64,000 nucleotides of DNA. It comes from Escallonia rubra. Lineage: Eukaryota; Streptophyta; Magnoliopsida; Escalloniales; Escalloniaceae. The stretch spans positions 62,001 to 126,000 of the forward strand of contig JAVXUO010000323.1 in the NCBI GenBank assembly GCA_033065855.1. The letters are read 5' to 3'. The notes beneath the pieces were generated by a model that ran no database searches, was not told where the DNA came from, and saw only the letters and a list, made by a program, of their open reading frames with translations. Below, piece after piece: positions 38,101-50,100 of this stretch; the first letter of the stretch is position 1, and every line of letters starts with the position of its first letter. The position numbers and the translations under genes are program-made.

Positions 38101-41100
38101 ACTGCACAGGTGTCTATATATCAACTTCTGTCCAACATATACAACTTTGAAATTTTGTTTATTAATGTTTTGCGCTGTTTGATTACTGTAAAATTCCTGG
38201 AAGTACCAAGGAATAGCCTGTTGTATTACTTCCTCTCCTATTAGTTTAATGACGCAACCTAAAATCGAACTCCAAAAGCGTGTTGGTATTTAGCATTCAA
38301 AGCTTAAAACACATAAGCTTATAAATCGATGTTAGCTATTATCAAAATATCAGTTAGGGCTAACATAAGACATCCCGAATAGTAACACACAAAGATACAG
38401 ATAACGGATGAATGAATGTATGGGAATATCTTAGTTGTTTTTATATAATTGATTAGGCCAGGGTTGTACTATCTATCATTATTTTCGTTCAGTACACTCC
38501 TCCAGGCTAGCATGCAGTAGTGGTAGCAGCCGACTATGACCTGTTTTACACGTATTGTGAAGTGTGTGGAAGTAAGCACTGTGCGTCAGACTCCAGCTGG
38601 TGATAGAAGATTCTAGGTACATTAATGAGACGCAACCATGTTAAGGAGGAGCAAGGGGGTGTCCTCGTGCAAAGCTATATGGCGTGCAAATGTCCCACCT
38701 AAGTTTGTCCTCTCTTGTGGGGTCAACAGCTTGAAGCTACTCTCGCAATGGGTAATATGGATATAAGAAAAGGGAACCAGTTAATAGCAAATGTTGTTGG
38801 ATGTGCAATAAGTTGGAAGAGTTGGTATACCATCTACTTCTACATTTTGATGTGGTTCTATGTTGTGGTGCTTTTCTCCTTTCTGTTTCCCATGGGTTTT
38901 TTTGCCTTTTGATGAGAGCCTCTATAAGTTGGAGGGATTTGAAGATGGCCAGGAAAAAGAGAAAGGTTTGGAATTTGACACTACTGTCTCATGTCTGTGG
39001 AAAGAGAGAAATAGGCGGACTTTTGAGGGGATTGGGCTTCCTGTGCAATGGGCTTTTTTTTTTTTAATGACACAACCTGGTTGGCAGCTGTTATTAAAGT
39101 GGAATGTTGGATAAGTAATTTATATTTCACAAAAGCTTAGTTGCAGTCCGATCTATATGTTTTCCCGAAAGTTGCCGCTAACACCCAAACTTTACACATT
39201 AGCTCCCAAAACCCTTGTTTTTGCCTATTGTTGCAATCTATCGGAACACGTCAGTATCTAACTAACAATAATATAAAATTTTAGTCTTATCTTATCCTAT
39301 AGTAAAGATTGTATTTCAAATGTAATCATGACTTCATGTGCTTACTTCTGATGTATTGATCATCGTGGAAAAGTTAATGAGAACATTTCTATTTTTCTAC
39401 ATGTATCCTGAGCCCAAAGTCTCACTATAATTTTTTTCCTCACCCACCATGGCTGCCTCTTCATCAAATTCCACATGCAATCTCATTTTTCCCTTGAATC
39501 ACATTCAAAATCTAGTCTTTGTCAAACTTTGAAAATTACCTGCTTTGGCGCTGTCAATTTCTCCCTCTTTTTCAAGGCTATAATTTAGTTGGTTTTGTTG
39601 AAGGATCTCACCCACCATCACCTAAATATCTTGATTCTACTGAAGCTGAACTGCCTTCATGTACCTCTAAACAAACTGTCATATATCCACAATTATCATC
39701 TGAAAATAACCCTGCTTATCTCAGCTGGCATAAACAGTACCAGCTTTTGCTTAGCTCGCTGTTGTCCTCTCTAACCGAGCCACCGACCAGGACACCAGAC
39801 ACCTCGATTTCTAATAAACCAGATTTTGGACACCGCAGGATACCGCTGAATTTTTTTAATATATTTCCATGTTATATATATTCATTAAATATCAAGTACA
39901 TTCCACACCTAAAATAGTAAACACTTATCAATAACGACAAAAACAAGCAGCTCAAGTAAGTGTCATACTTAAATAGGAAAATAGAAACAGAAACAGGGAA
40001 ATACATGGCACAACTATTAGTTTTATCCTTCGATCAAGGGCTCAATCTACATCAATAATATCATCTTCTTCATTTCCCTCTTGACCTCCATCATTAGTCT
40101 CCTCCCTGCATACTTCAGCTTCCATCTCTGGATAATCAAGTGACCTATAACCCTTTTGGGTTATAGGTTTACTTTGACTTTATATTCTAGTTTCATGGTT
40201 GTAGGTTCAGTTGTTATGACAAGGTTAAGAAGCTGGACATGGCAGCGGCTTGGTAACCTAAAAAAGGTAAGAAGAAAGAGATGAGAAAGAATGAACAAAG
40301 GTACCTTTTGCTGGAATCTGGCGAGATCCTCCAGCGAGAAGCTCGGTTGTCCGTCTGCTTCGTCTTCTTTTCTCTTGGTTAGGCAGACAGCAAACTTAGC
40401 AGCAGCAGCATACAAGAAGACTTAAAAAAGAAAGGTTTGGGTTGATGTTGATGTTGATCTAACTTAGGGTTTGGTTTAAAAGTTAATTTCTTAAAAGCCC
40501 CAGACCTTGCCAAATATTACATACAGACCCGGAAATATGTTTAGGAAATTTCATTTTGGCCCCATACTTGTGGACACTTCTTGAAGAATTGTCCGACACG
40601 GTGTGCAATAATTATTCGTACATGCTGAAAGTTGTCGGAGATGTTACCCATGGTATTGGGTTAGGTGTCGGGGTGTCGGACACCATACCTCAACCCATAT
40701 GAGGTGTTGGTGCTTCCTAGTCGGTCATATCCTATTCCTGATGATGATCTAATACATGCATTGTTGTCTGGACTTGGGTCGGACTACCAATCTTTTGTGA
40801 CCTCCCTCACCACCCGACCTGAACCCATCTCGCTTGACTCCCTTCATGTCTTACTTCATACACATGAAACCCAAATGGAGCCATGCCAAACTCGTGAGTT
40901 GCCCCCTCCCTTCATGTCTTACTACTGGAAGCTTTGCATGTTTTTTTTTCATTTTAAAAAGTTTCAAAAAATTTAACTGGCCATAAAATTCGAACTCTTC
41001 ATAGAGGTTGGAGAGGGCGAGTACCGATCTCCTCAAATTTCGGCCCCTCACCCTATCCTATCTATACGACCCCAAATAATCTCCTATTTCAAATACCAAA

Positions 41101-44100
41101 TTTCATGCTTTCTTAAATTCCAATTTACCTTACCAACACCACCCTCAAATTCGGCCCATCCCCTCGTCCTATCCCAAGAAACCCCAACACCATCTCTTGT
41201 TTTAAATTTTAAATCCCCTACATAATTAAATTTAAACTTACCCTTAGCAACCTCCCCCTCTTTTGCACCTGTCAGCCCAACGACATTTTCCTCCTTTAAA
41301 TTCCACCTTACCCCAACACCCTCCTCATATGTTCACCCCTAAGCCTATTTGTAGCATTTCAAAAAAGAAAAAGAAAGGAGAAACTAAATTCGTTCTCCAT
41401 TGCCTTGTACTAAATAAGTTATACAGTCTTTATAAGAAATTATATCACCAAGGTATGAAATTCCTTTAAAGAAGGCCTAATCGAATCCTTAATATCAAGG
41501 GATCTCCTTTATTTGAAAATAAAAAACTTACACAATAATAACAAATCTACTTTCCCAATAAAACCATAATTGAGTCATTGACTTGACAAGATTTTGCAAA
41601 TTATCCGGGTTAATGGCCTGATCTTCCTCATAAATCGACACTCCCCCTCAAGTTCGTGCATAGATATCTATCACGCCCAACTTGCTAATAAGAAACTCAT
41701 AGTTAGGCCTAAATGGTCCTTTGTAAGAATATCTTCAACTCGTTGTGATGTCGGAACAAAAGGCATACAAAGAGCTCCTGCTTCATTTTTCTCTCTTATG
41801 AAGTGCCTTGTCAATTCTGACAAGCTTTTCTCTTTCATGTTGAATCGGATTATGTGCAATGTTAATGGCTGCCTTGTTGTCACAGTACAACTTCATAGAT
41901 TTGGTCTCAGGTCTTGTTAGTTCTTCTAAAACTCGTGTCATCCACATCATCTCACAAATCAAATGAGCTATCGCTCTATACTCAGCCTCCACTACTAGGA
42001 GCCACCACACTTTGTTTCTTGCTTCTCCATGTTACTGGGTTTCCGCATACAAAAGTGCAGTGTCTTGATGTAGACGTCTTATATGTAATTGATTTTGCTC
42101 GGTCTGCATCTGTGCATGCTTCAATATTTTGTTCTTCGTTCTTTCTAAAGAATAGCCTTTTTTTTGGAGAACTTTTTAAGTATCTTAGGATGCGGTAGAC
42201 TGCTTCAAGATGCTCTTTATGAGGAGAATAGACAAATTGACTTACTAGACTTACGGCAAGTGCCATGTTAGGCCCTGTATGTGACAAGTAAATCAGCTTC
42301 TCAACTAGTTTCCGGCATCGAGATGTATTTACTGGATCTCCCTTTTTATCTCCAAGTTTCTGGTTCGGATCAATTGGTGTTTCTGTCGGACGACACCCAC
42401 TCATACCAGTCTCTTTAAGTAGATCAATCACATACTTCTTTCGTGAAACTGCAATTCCTTTCTCTGATCGAGCTATCTCCATTCCGAGAAAAAACTTCAA
42501 TGATCCCAAGTCTAATTTCAAACTCGGAGGCTAGGCGCTGCTTCAACCGCTACATCTCCGTTGTGTCATCCCCAGTTAGAATGATCTCATCGACATTTAC
42601 TATGAGAATGGCTATCTTTCCATCAGTTAAATGCCTTGTGAACATAATGTGATCTGCTTGTCCCTGAATATATCCTTATCTCTTAACAAATTGTGTGAAC
42701 CTTCGAACCAGGCTTTTGGTGATTCTTTTAGTCTGTACAGAGACTTTTTCAGTTAACATACCTTTGGTCATACTTCATTTTAAAACTGGAGGTGGATCCA
42801 TGTAAACTGCCTGTTCTAGGTCACCGTTGAGAAATGGATTGTTCACGTCTACTTGTTGTAGGGGCAATTTAGATTTGCTGCAATTGACAGTCTCACTCTC
42901 ACTGTATTCAATTTTGCAGCAGGTGCAAAGGTTTCTAGATAATCAATACCATATGTTTGTGTGAATCCCTCAGCGACCAGACGTGCCTTGTATCGCTCGA
43001 GATACATCTTATCTGTATTTGGTTATGAATACCCATTTGCAGCCAACTGTCTTTTTCCTTTGGTAGCTCCATTACCTTCCATGTCCCGTTCTTCTCAAGG
43101 GCCCTCATTTCTTCAAGAATAGCCTCCATCCACTCAGGAACATGTAAAGCATCCCGTACAGTCTTTGGAATCTCCACACTAGACAAATGTGAGGTGAATG
43201 CAAAAAAAATGGGTGACAAGTATTATAGGACACAAAGTTTGACACTGGGTACTTGACACATTTTCAGATACCTTTATGATGAGCAATGGGTTTATGAAGG
43301 TTAGATGTACTAGTCTCGGACTGAGATGATTCAGAGCTAGGTAAATTCAAATGGATGGGTTTAGTATGAGTATCACCTGGAGCTTCAATGGAGTTCTGAA
43401 TGGTCTGTGTTATAGACTTTTGAAAGTACTGTGCATCATCGGTCTCATTTCCTTGAATGTGTTTCCTCCTTGAATAGACAAGAAGTTCTATTGTACTTGT
43501 TGTTCCTCCATTTTGGTTCCCATCAATATCATGAGATAGCCTAACTGATTTTGGATCCAAGTTTTTATTATTTAAACCACTAAGTTCCGTGTTTATTAAA
43601 AAAATTGGACCATCAGCCATGGTGATGTTTTTTAGGTGATATTGTGGGTTGAGAATCAAAAAACTCTTCCAAAAGCTCCGAATCTTCATCCTTATTCCCC
43701 CCCCCCCCCCCCCGAAAGATGAGTGTCAAAAAATGGTTCAGACTTGAAAAGAAATGTCTTCCACTGTGACAAGCCTTTTTCAGAACAAGGATCATAACAT
43801 TGTATCCTTTTTGAGTTGGAGCATAGTCTACAAGTACACATTTCCTTGATGGAGGATCTAATTTCCCATGGTTTTGATCATGTATATGAACAAAGTCACT
43901 ACTCCTGAATACTTCTAACAGTAAATCAGAAGTCAACCTAGAAGTGGGAAAGTTGTTTTTCAGAACACTTAGAGGTGTTTGAAAGTCTAAAACCTTTGTA
44001 GGCATTCGATTTATAAGGTTAAAAGAGCTTCAACCCGAATGTACTTAGGAACCCTAGTTGTAAACACCAATGCCCTAGTAACTTCAGCAAAATGTTTTTG

Positions 44101-47100
44101 TTCACTCGTGCAACTATGCCATTTGTTGTGGCGTGTCATTGCAAGAGCTTTGATGTGTTGTACCCTTTTCAAGAAAAAATCTCCTACAACTTTGTTGAAA
44201 AATTCTCTACCATTATCACTTCTAAACACCTTGATGTTTTCTTGAAATTAAGTTTCCACCATTGTGTAGAAAACATTTAATACCTTTTATACTTCAGATT
44301 TTAGTAGCAGGAAACTCCTAATATGGTGACTCTTCTCTCTCGGAAACTCGCTTTTTCGATCCCAAGTTAGGAGCTCCATGGGATCTCAAGCTAATATGGG
44401 AACTCGATGGCTTCAGCTGGACAGAGATGCATGGAACAAGTGAGAGAGTACCTGAAAATCAAGCCCTATATAACTCAATTCCTTGTTTCTTTCTTCCTTC
44501 AAGTCCTTAAAGCCTCCTTGTCTGTTGTTGCTGGCTACCCTCCTCGAGAGAATAGAGCTTGTCAATCAGTGCGCTCTCTCTCTCCCTCTCCCCCCCTCCC
44601 TCCCTCCCTCCCTCCCCCTCTCTCTCTCTCTAAACAAATGGTAATACTCTTTACGCATTTTATGCATTTATTTATTCAACCCGCTCCCAACCTCCGATTC
44701 TTCCAGCTGCTTACGCTCCCCTGCCCCCGTTCCCGCTCCTGCCCTGCCCCCGCCCCCGCTTTGTGCAACTAAGCTTCAGATTTATTTCTTAACAAGTATA
44801 CCCAAGGTGATGCTTTGCCAATCCACAATTTTCACATTGAAACAAAGATGGACTTTTATTTTTGAATAAACTAGGAAACAAGTTTTGTAGATAGGAAAAA
44901 TTTGGATGTCCTCATCTATAGCGCCAATGCATAACCACCACAGGCCATTGTTCTCACCTCCATGACCACCAGAGACACCACCACTGTGCCTAAAATCGGC
45001 ACTACCACCACCGGAATTTCCCCTAAATCTTCCATCACTTCTAGGAGAAAAGTTTGATAAAACCAATTTTCTCTACAACTTGTTTGGATCTGCACCCAAT
45101 TTAATTTCTCTGAATCCCAATCGAATAGGCCCTGCACAACCACCATGCATCCTACCTAAAACAACTGCCACACTCGTCGATGCACAATGACAACATCATA
45201 ACTGAATATTGCCCCTCATATTTGTGGATCTCGTCATCTCTCCCAATCACCACCGCATAAGACCACTAGAAATCAAGAATCATCTTGGTGTTTCAGTACT
45301 GGTTTGGACTTAGAGTTATGGGTGATAGGTGGTGGTCGGGGGAGATTCAGGTGTCTTGTTCAAAGTGGTAGTGGTGGTAATTGCGAGGTCGTGTCCCACA
45401 ATGCTGGTATGGTCATTTTTCTGGTTGCAGCGGTGGTTATTGCGGTTGACAAAGAACAAAGTTGAGGAAGATGGGCGGTTTGCCTGAATTGACAGTTTTA
45501 CCTCTCACTTTTCCATCGATTGCAACGAAATGTAAACCTCAGTGTTTTGAGAGCTAAAGTGGACCTTTGGGGTCTTGGCTGCAACTTTTGGGGAATCACA
45601 GGGTTTGGAGTAAAATTTAGCCTTTCACAAATGAGTATATGTATTGAAACATGCTATTCTCATCCACCTATCGGAGAAACAAATAGTGCTATATGTATGA
45701 ACTGTAACACTTTAAGTAGGATACCTGTTTGTAACCGTGTCATTGATCTTTGACTGTTCATTTCTTTGAAAGGTGCATTTGAAGCATCTGGATGGCCACA
45801 TTGAAGAGGTAACAAGATCCCCATATTATTCATTTGCCTTTCAGTTTCCCTAACATTCTGTTTCATCCAACCTCAAACTTAATTAAAGCAGGTTCCCTAT
45901 TTCTGTCTACCAGCAAATGACTTAGTCGATGTTATTGCACCATCATGCTATAGGTAAAGTCTTGATTTTTAATACCTCCACCATCTAGCTCTCTTCGAAT
46001 GTCTAGATTATAGTTATACTTGAATCTTTGAGTGCATACATTACCTGTGCAAAACTATGAAAAATGCAATATAATTGACTAGGGGAGTTGTGTTAGATTC
46101 TTTTACAATTTGACTTGCAGCTGATAACGTAACTAGTTTTCAGGATACTTGATTTCTACTTACAAATGGTTTGATCTCTAAGAGTAACTAGAGAATTGCA
46201 GTAGCGGATCTTCTTATCTTGCAGCCGACGATTTTATCCAGTAAATTCCTTACAGATACATGCACAAGGCATTTTGAGTGACTAAACAGAATTGCAGAGA
46301 AGAATCTTGTGGTTAATGTAATTAGGGACTTGGCAAGACTGATGGTTTTTGCTTATTTAACCAAGCTATTTAAAGTACGGTGATAATAACACCTACACAT
46401 AGATGGCTATCGAGGTGTGAAATTACATTGTAATAATTAAGTTGTCTCAGTTGTGCTCGACTACACCAAAATAAAGATGGTGGTGGATTTTTTTCAACAT
46501 GCATATTGAAATGTTTGTGATTGTATTAGAACTTTCTTTGAGGAATTTGATCAAAGACATCATCTGAACATTTTCAATCATCAACCATCAGCAAGATATT
46601 GAGGAAAAAAGGTTGATAATGTTTTTCATGTACGTAATATCATTTACAAGGAAGCCCCAATAAACGGGTGCATAGTCTTGTGTTTTTTGGTTTTAGGCAA
46701 TGTAAAGACGCAACTCCAAGAATGAGCAACAAAGTTGAAGTTTTTGGTTCTAGGCAGTGTAAAGATGCCATTAGCAAACCATCAACTTTTTCATTTTAAA
46801 CAATTGTGGTTCATATTAAGCAAAACTTGTTTTTCTGCTCATTCCCCTCAAAAGACAGGTATATTGAATCAATCTTATTATGCATTTAGCATGGCATCTT
46901 TGATGCTCATTGTTTACTAAACCTGAGGTCAAACTTTAACCGTGAAAAGCAATAACTGCTTTCACAGTTTTCCTAGAGTATGCATGAGCATGATACAGTT
47001 TCTGTTTTAACTGTAGATTTATCTTTACCTGATGCGATATAGGTTTCTTTCCTATCATTAATCTGGTAGTATGTGTAGAGTGTATTTTAGCAGACTTATT

Positions 47101-50100
47101 ATTTTGTGGTTGACATATTTCGGCTATTAGGGCTGTATCAGGGCCAAACAGAAAGGGATCAGTTTCTTATTTTGGGAACGTAGTTTTAGTAGAGTTTTGT
47201 TAAGCTAACAGGTTATGAATGTGGTAAGTACCGAGTTTAGTAGAGCTTTATCCGCTAGTTGTACCTTTGTCCTTGACCTGCAAACATGAAGCTTTATTGG
47301 TCTACAAATAGTCAATATCTTGCAAGGGTGCTACATCATGTCTCTTACCGTTCAGTATAATGTGCTCATCCTTAGAAATGTGTCAAATCATTCTCTCATA
47401 AAAATTCATCCTCATATTTCTTCATGTGAAATGCTTCATGCGGCATTTGCATTGCTTGTAGTTGACTGTAAGGTGCCGGTCTTCATTATATCTTTTCTTC
47501 ATTCTGAAGCTTTTGTTCTGTTCTGCAGCTGTTTTGACTACACAAATGCATTGGCGGTGAGCTTTCTCTTCTTTGTGGAGACATGTAATTTCTAGAGGAT
47601 GTATAATAGGCCTTTGTTATACTGAGACGTTTGAAAATATTGTTATGCCCATGAAATTTATGGTTTTTGTGTCATTTGAAGCAATTCGGAACTGTTCTAT
47701 TGCAAATTGGTTGACTTTTTGGTGTTAGTAGTCAGGTGACTGAGGTGTTCTAGATTCTTCGTAGTTGGTTCTCATCTCAAAAGTTATTAAGCTCTACAAA
47801 CTTATGACACCGTAGAGAAGGTAATAGAAGTGAACTTATAAAAAATCTCAATACTGAATTTTTGGTTGGTCCAAAGAGGAGAGGGCAATGGAAAGCTGGA
47901 GTTACCGAAGGAGATCAGGGATGTTTTTTGGGCCAAACAAAACACATAATATTCGAATGAGTAACATGCATTGTTTGGTGTGCCCTATCCTGTTTCCTGT
48001 TCTTTTTCCTTTGTTCTCCACTCCTCTTCTTTAACAAACTAAGGGAAGATGATCAGCCTACTTTCCTTCTTTAGTCCCAAAGTTGAATCTTCTATGTTTT
48101 GCATGAACAAACAGAACAAGGGTACTAAGTCATCATCTGTAGTTCAATATGTAATCTTCTTCCTTTTCTTGTTATGTTTTTCCTTTTTTTCTCGGTTTGT
48201 TTCAGAGGTTTCACCTTATCTTTTGTGTTTGTTTCCATATGTAGTTTTAGTGCTTCTATAGACCCCTAGAACAATCTTGTATATGTCAAAGCCTTAGCAT
48301 TGACTCATCCTAAGGAGGGATCTGAATATGAACAACAAGCTTGTATCTATACCAGTTTGGCACAGATGTCCTAAGTACTCTTGTTCTTTTTCCAGGATTT
48401 GGTGGTGGGATACATGGGTGTTCCGAAGTATGCTGGAATCAGCATGCCACAACATCCACAATATGTTACCGTCAGGTTAATTAGCCTCGATTCAAATCAT
48501 ATTTGGAATTGCGCTTGACTACCTCTACCTTTCATACATTGATCTTTGTTTAGATGGAGAAATAAATTAGCACTTTGACATTTTTATCCAAACACAGAAA
48601 TGAACGTGGAAGAGAAATGTTGAGCCTGGTGAAGGACCTTCTCGAGATTACTCCTACAACGAGTGGAGTAAAACCCAGTTCTATTCTATGCACACACTAA
48701 ATATCTTGTGTTTTAAGCTCTCTTGCTTACAAAATGAGTTTTTTTTTTGGTTTTCAGGGTGACCGGCGACCATTTGTCATGGAAACCGTCAAGGCAGATG
48801 ATAATGCTAAGTTCGGTATGTAGTGGTATCTTCTTTATGACAATTGACCTGGCAAAGGGGTATCCTGACCCGCGGGTCTACCTGACCCTTAAAAAACCCC
48901 GGTATTGGCATAAAAAACCAAGACCCGTAAAATTTTTACCCAGCCAGACCGGCCCGTAAATTCTAGTTTGGTCAGGGACTCAGGGCCAGATACGAGTTAA
49001 CCGGGTTACCCGGTTATCTATGGTATACATGTCACTTGGTTTATGTTTTAGGGTTTCTCATCTTTTAGGGTATACCCAAACACATTTTCACTCTTATCTC
49101 CTCTCACTCTGCCTGCTGCCGCCTCTCTCTCTCTATCTCTTAACCTCACTCATTTGTTTCTCATGTCACTTCTCTGTCGCCACCCCCACCCGCCGCCCCT
49201 CTCTCTTCTCCTAGGCACGCATTCACACTCCACTCCAGGACTCCATAGACCACGGTCCTCGCCGCCATCATGACCACATATATCACCGCCGACACGACCA
49301 CAGATCTTACTACCTACTCAGTCACGGCTCCTCGCCGCCGACACGGTTGCGACACAATCGTAGGTCCTCGGCGTCCTCACTTACAGACGTAGCTCCTCGC
49401 CGCCGCCTTCCTTTTCCACTGTCCGCCGTTGCTTCTCTCCTCAGACAACGAACCACAGTCCACACGAACACGATGCAAGGAGATCTTCATTCTTCTCACC
49501 TCGCGCTCACAAATCCACCGAGTCCACACTCACTGATCAGATCTGCCATATGTAATTTGAAACGCTTACCCGTGAGTCTAACCGGGTATGGAAAAGGGTT
49601 ACTTGAAAAAAACTGGGTAATTCTTACCTGGACCCATTTTGCCCGTACCTGTCCGGGTGTTACCGCCTGACAAGCTAACCCATTTGCCAAGTCTAATACC
49701 AATGAATTCTTTGTGGATCTTCTAGATCTTTGGGATTCTATAGATTTTGTCGATTCTGTAATTGGCCCATATGTAGATGCAATCACATGTGCATATGTGT
49801 AGATGTAACAACTTGGGCTACGACCCATCTGCAAGGCAGTGCTTCTCTCAAAAGGGCTAGCCAAGTAGGTACTTGTTATGTTATCATTTACTCTTGAAGC
49901 TTAAACTATTAGAGAATGAGTTCTTAATTGTACGTGTGGATAAAAATAAATGAGAAATAAATCAAGGTGCACCACCACCTAATTGCACAATAAACGGAGT
50001 GCAAATTCAATTGTTAAAGAGAGGGACTAAATGCAGAGGGAAGGTCGAACCCAAGACCTTGCGCAACAAGTGCTCTGATACCATGTTAAGTTATCATTTG

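Larger units (their letters stand above)
39135..45625. mobile_element. Possible old MULE, decayed inverted ends 6.5 kb apart
   Basis: About 39150-39245 and 45505-45610 are diverged inverted repeats. On the inward reading both have CAAAAGTTGC or CGAAAGTTGC, then TTAGCTCYCAAAAC, then GTTGCAATC. Most of the interval between them is copia debris and simple repeats. No target duplication was found, so two unrelated elements sharing terminal sequence are an alternative. Confidence 0.35.

Noticed and set aside
50071-50083. CTCTGATACCA as a tRNA gene 3' end
   Set aside because: It is the primer-binding motif of an LTR element; no tRNA arms are present.
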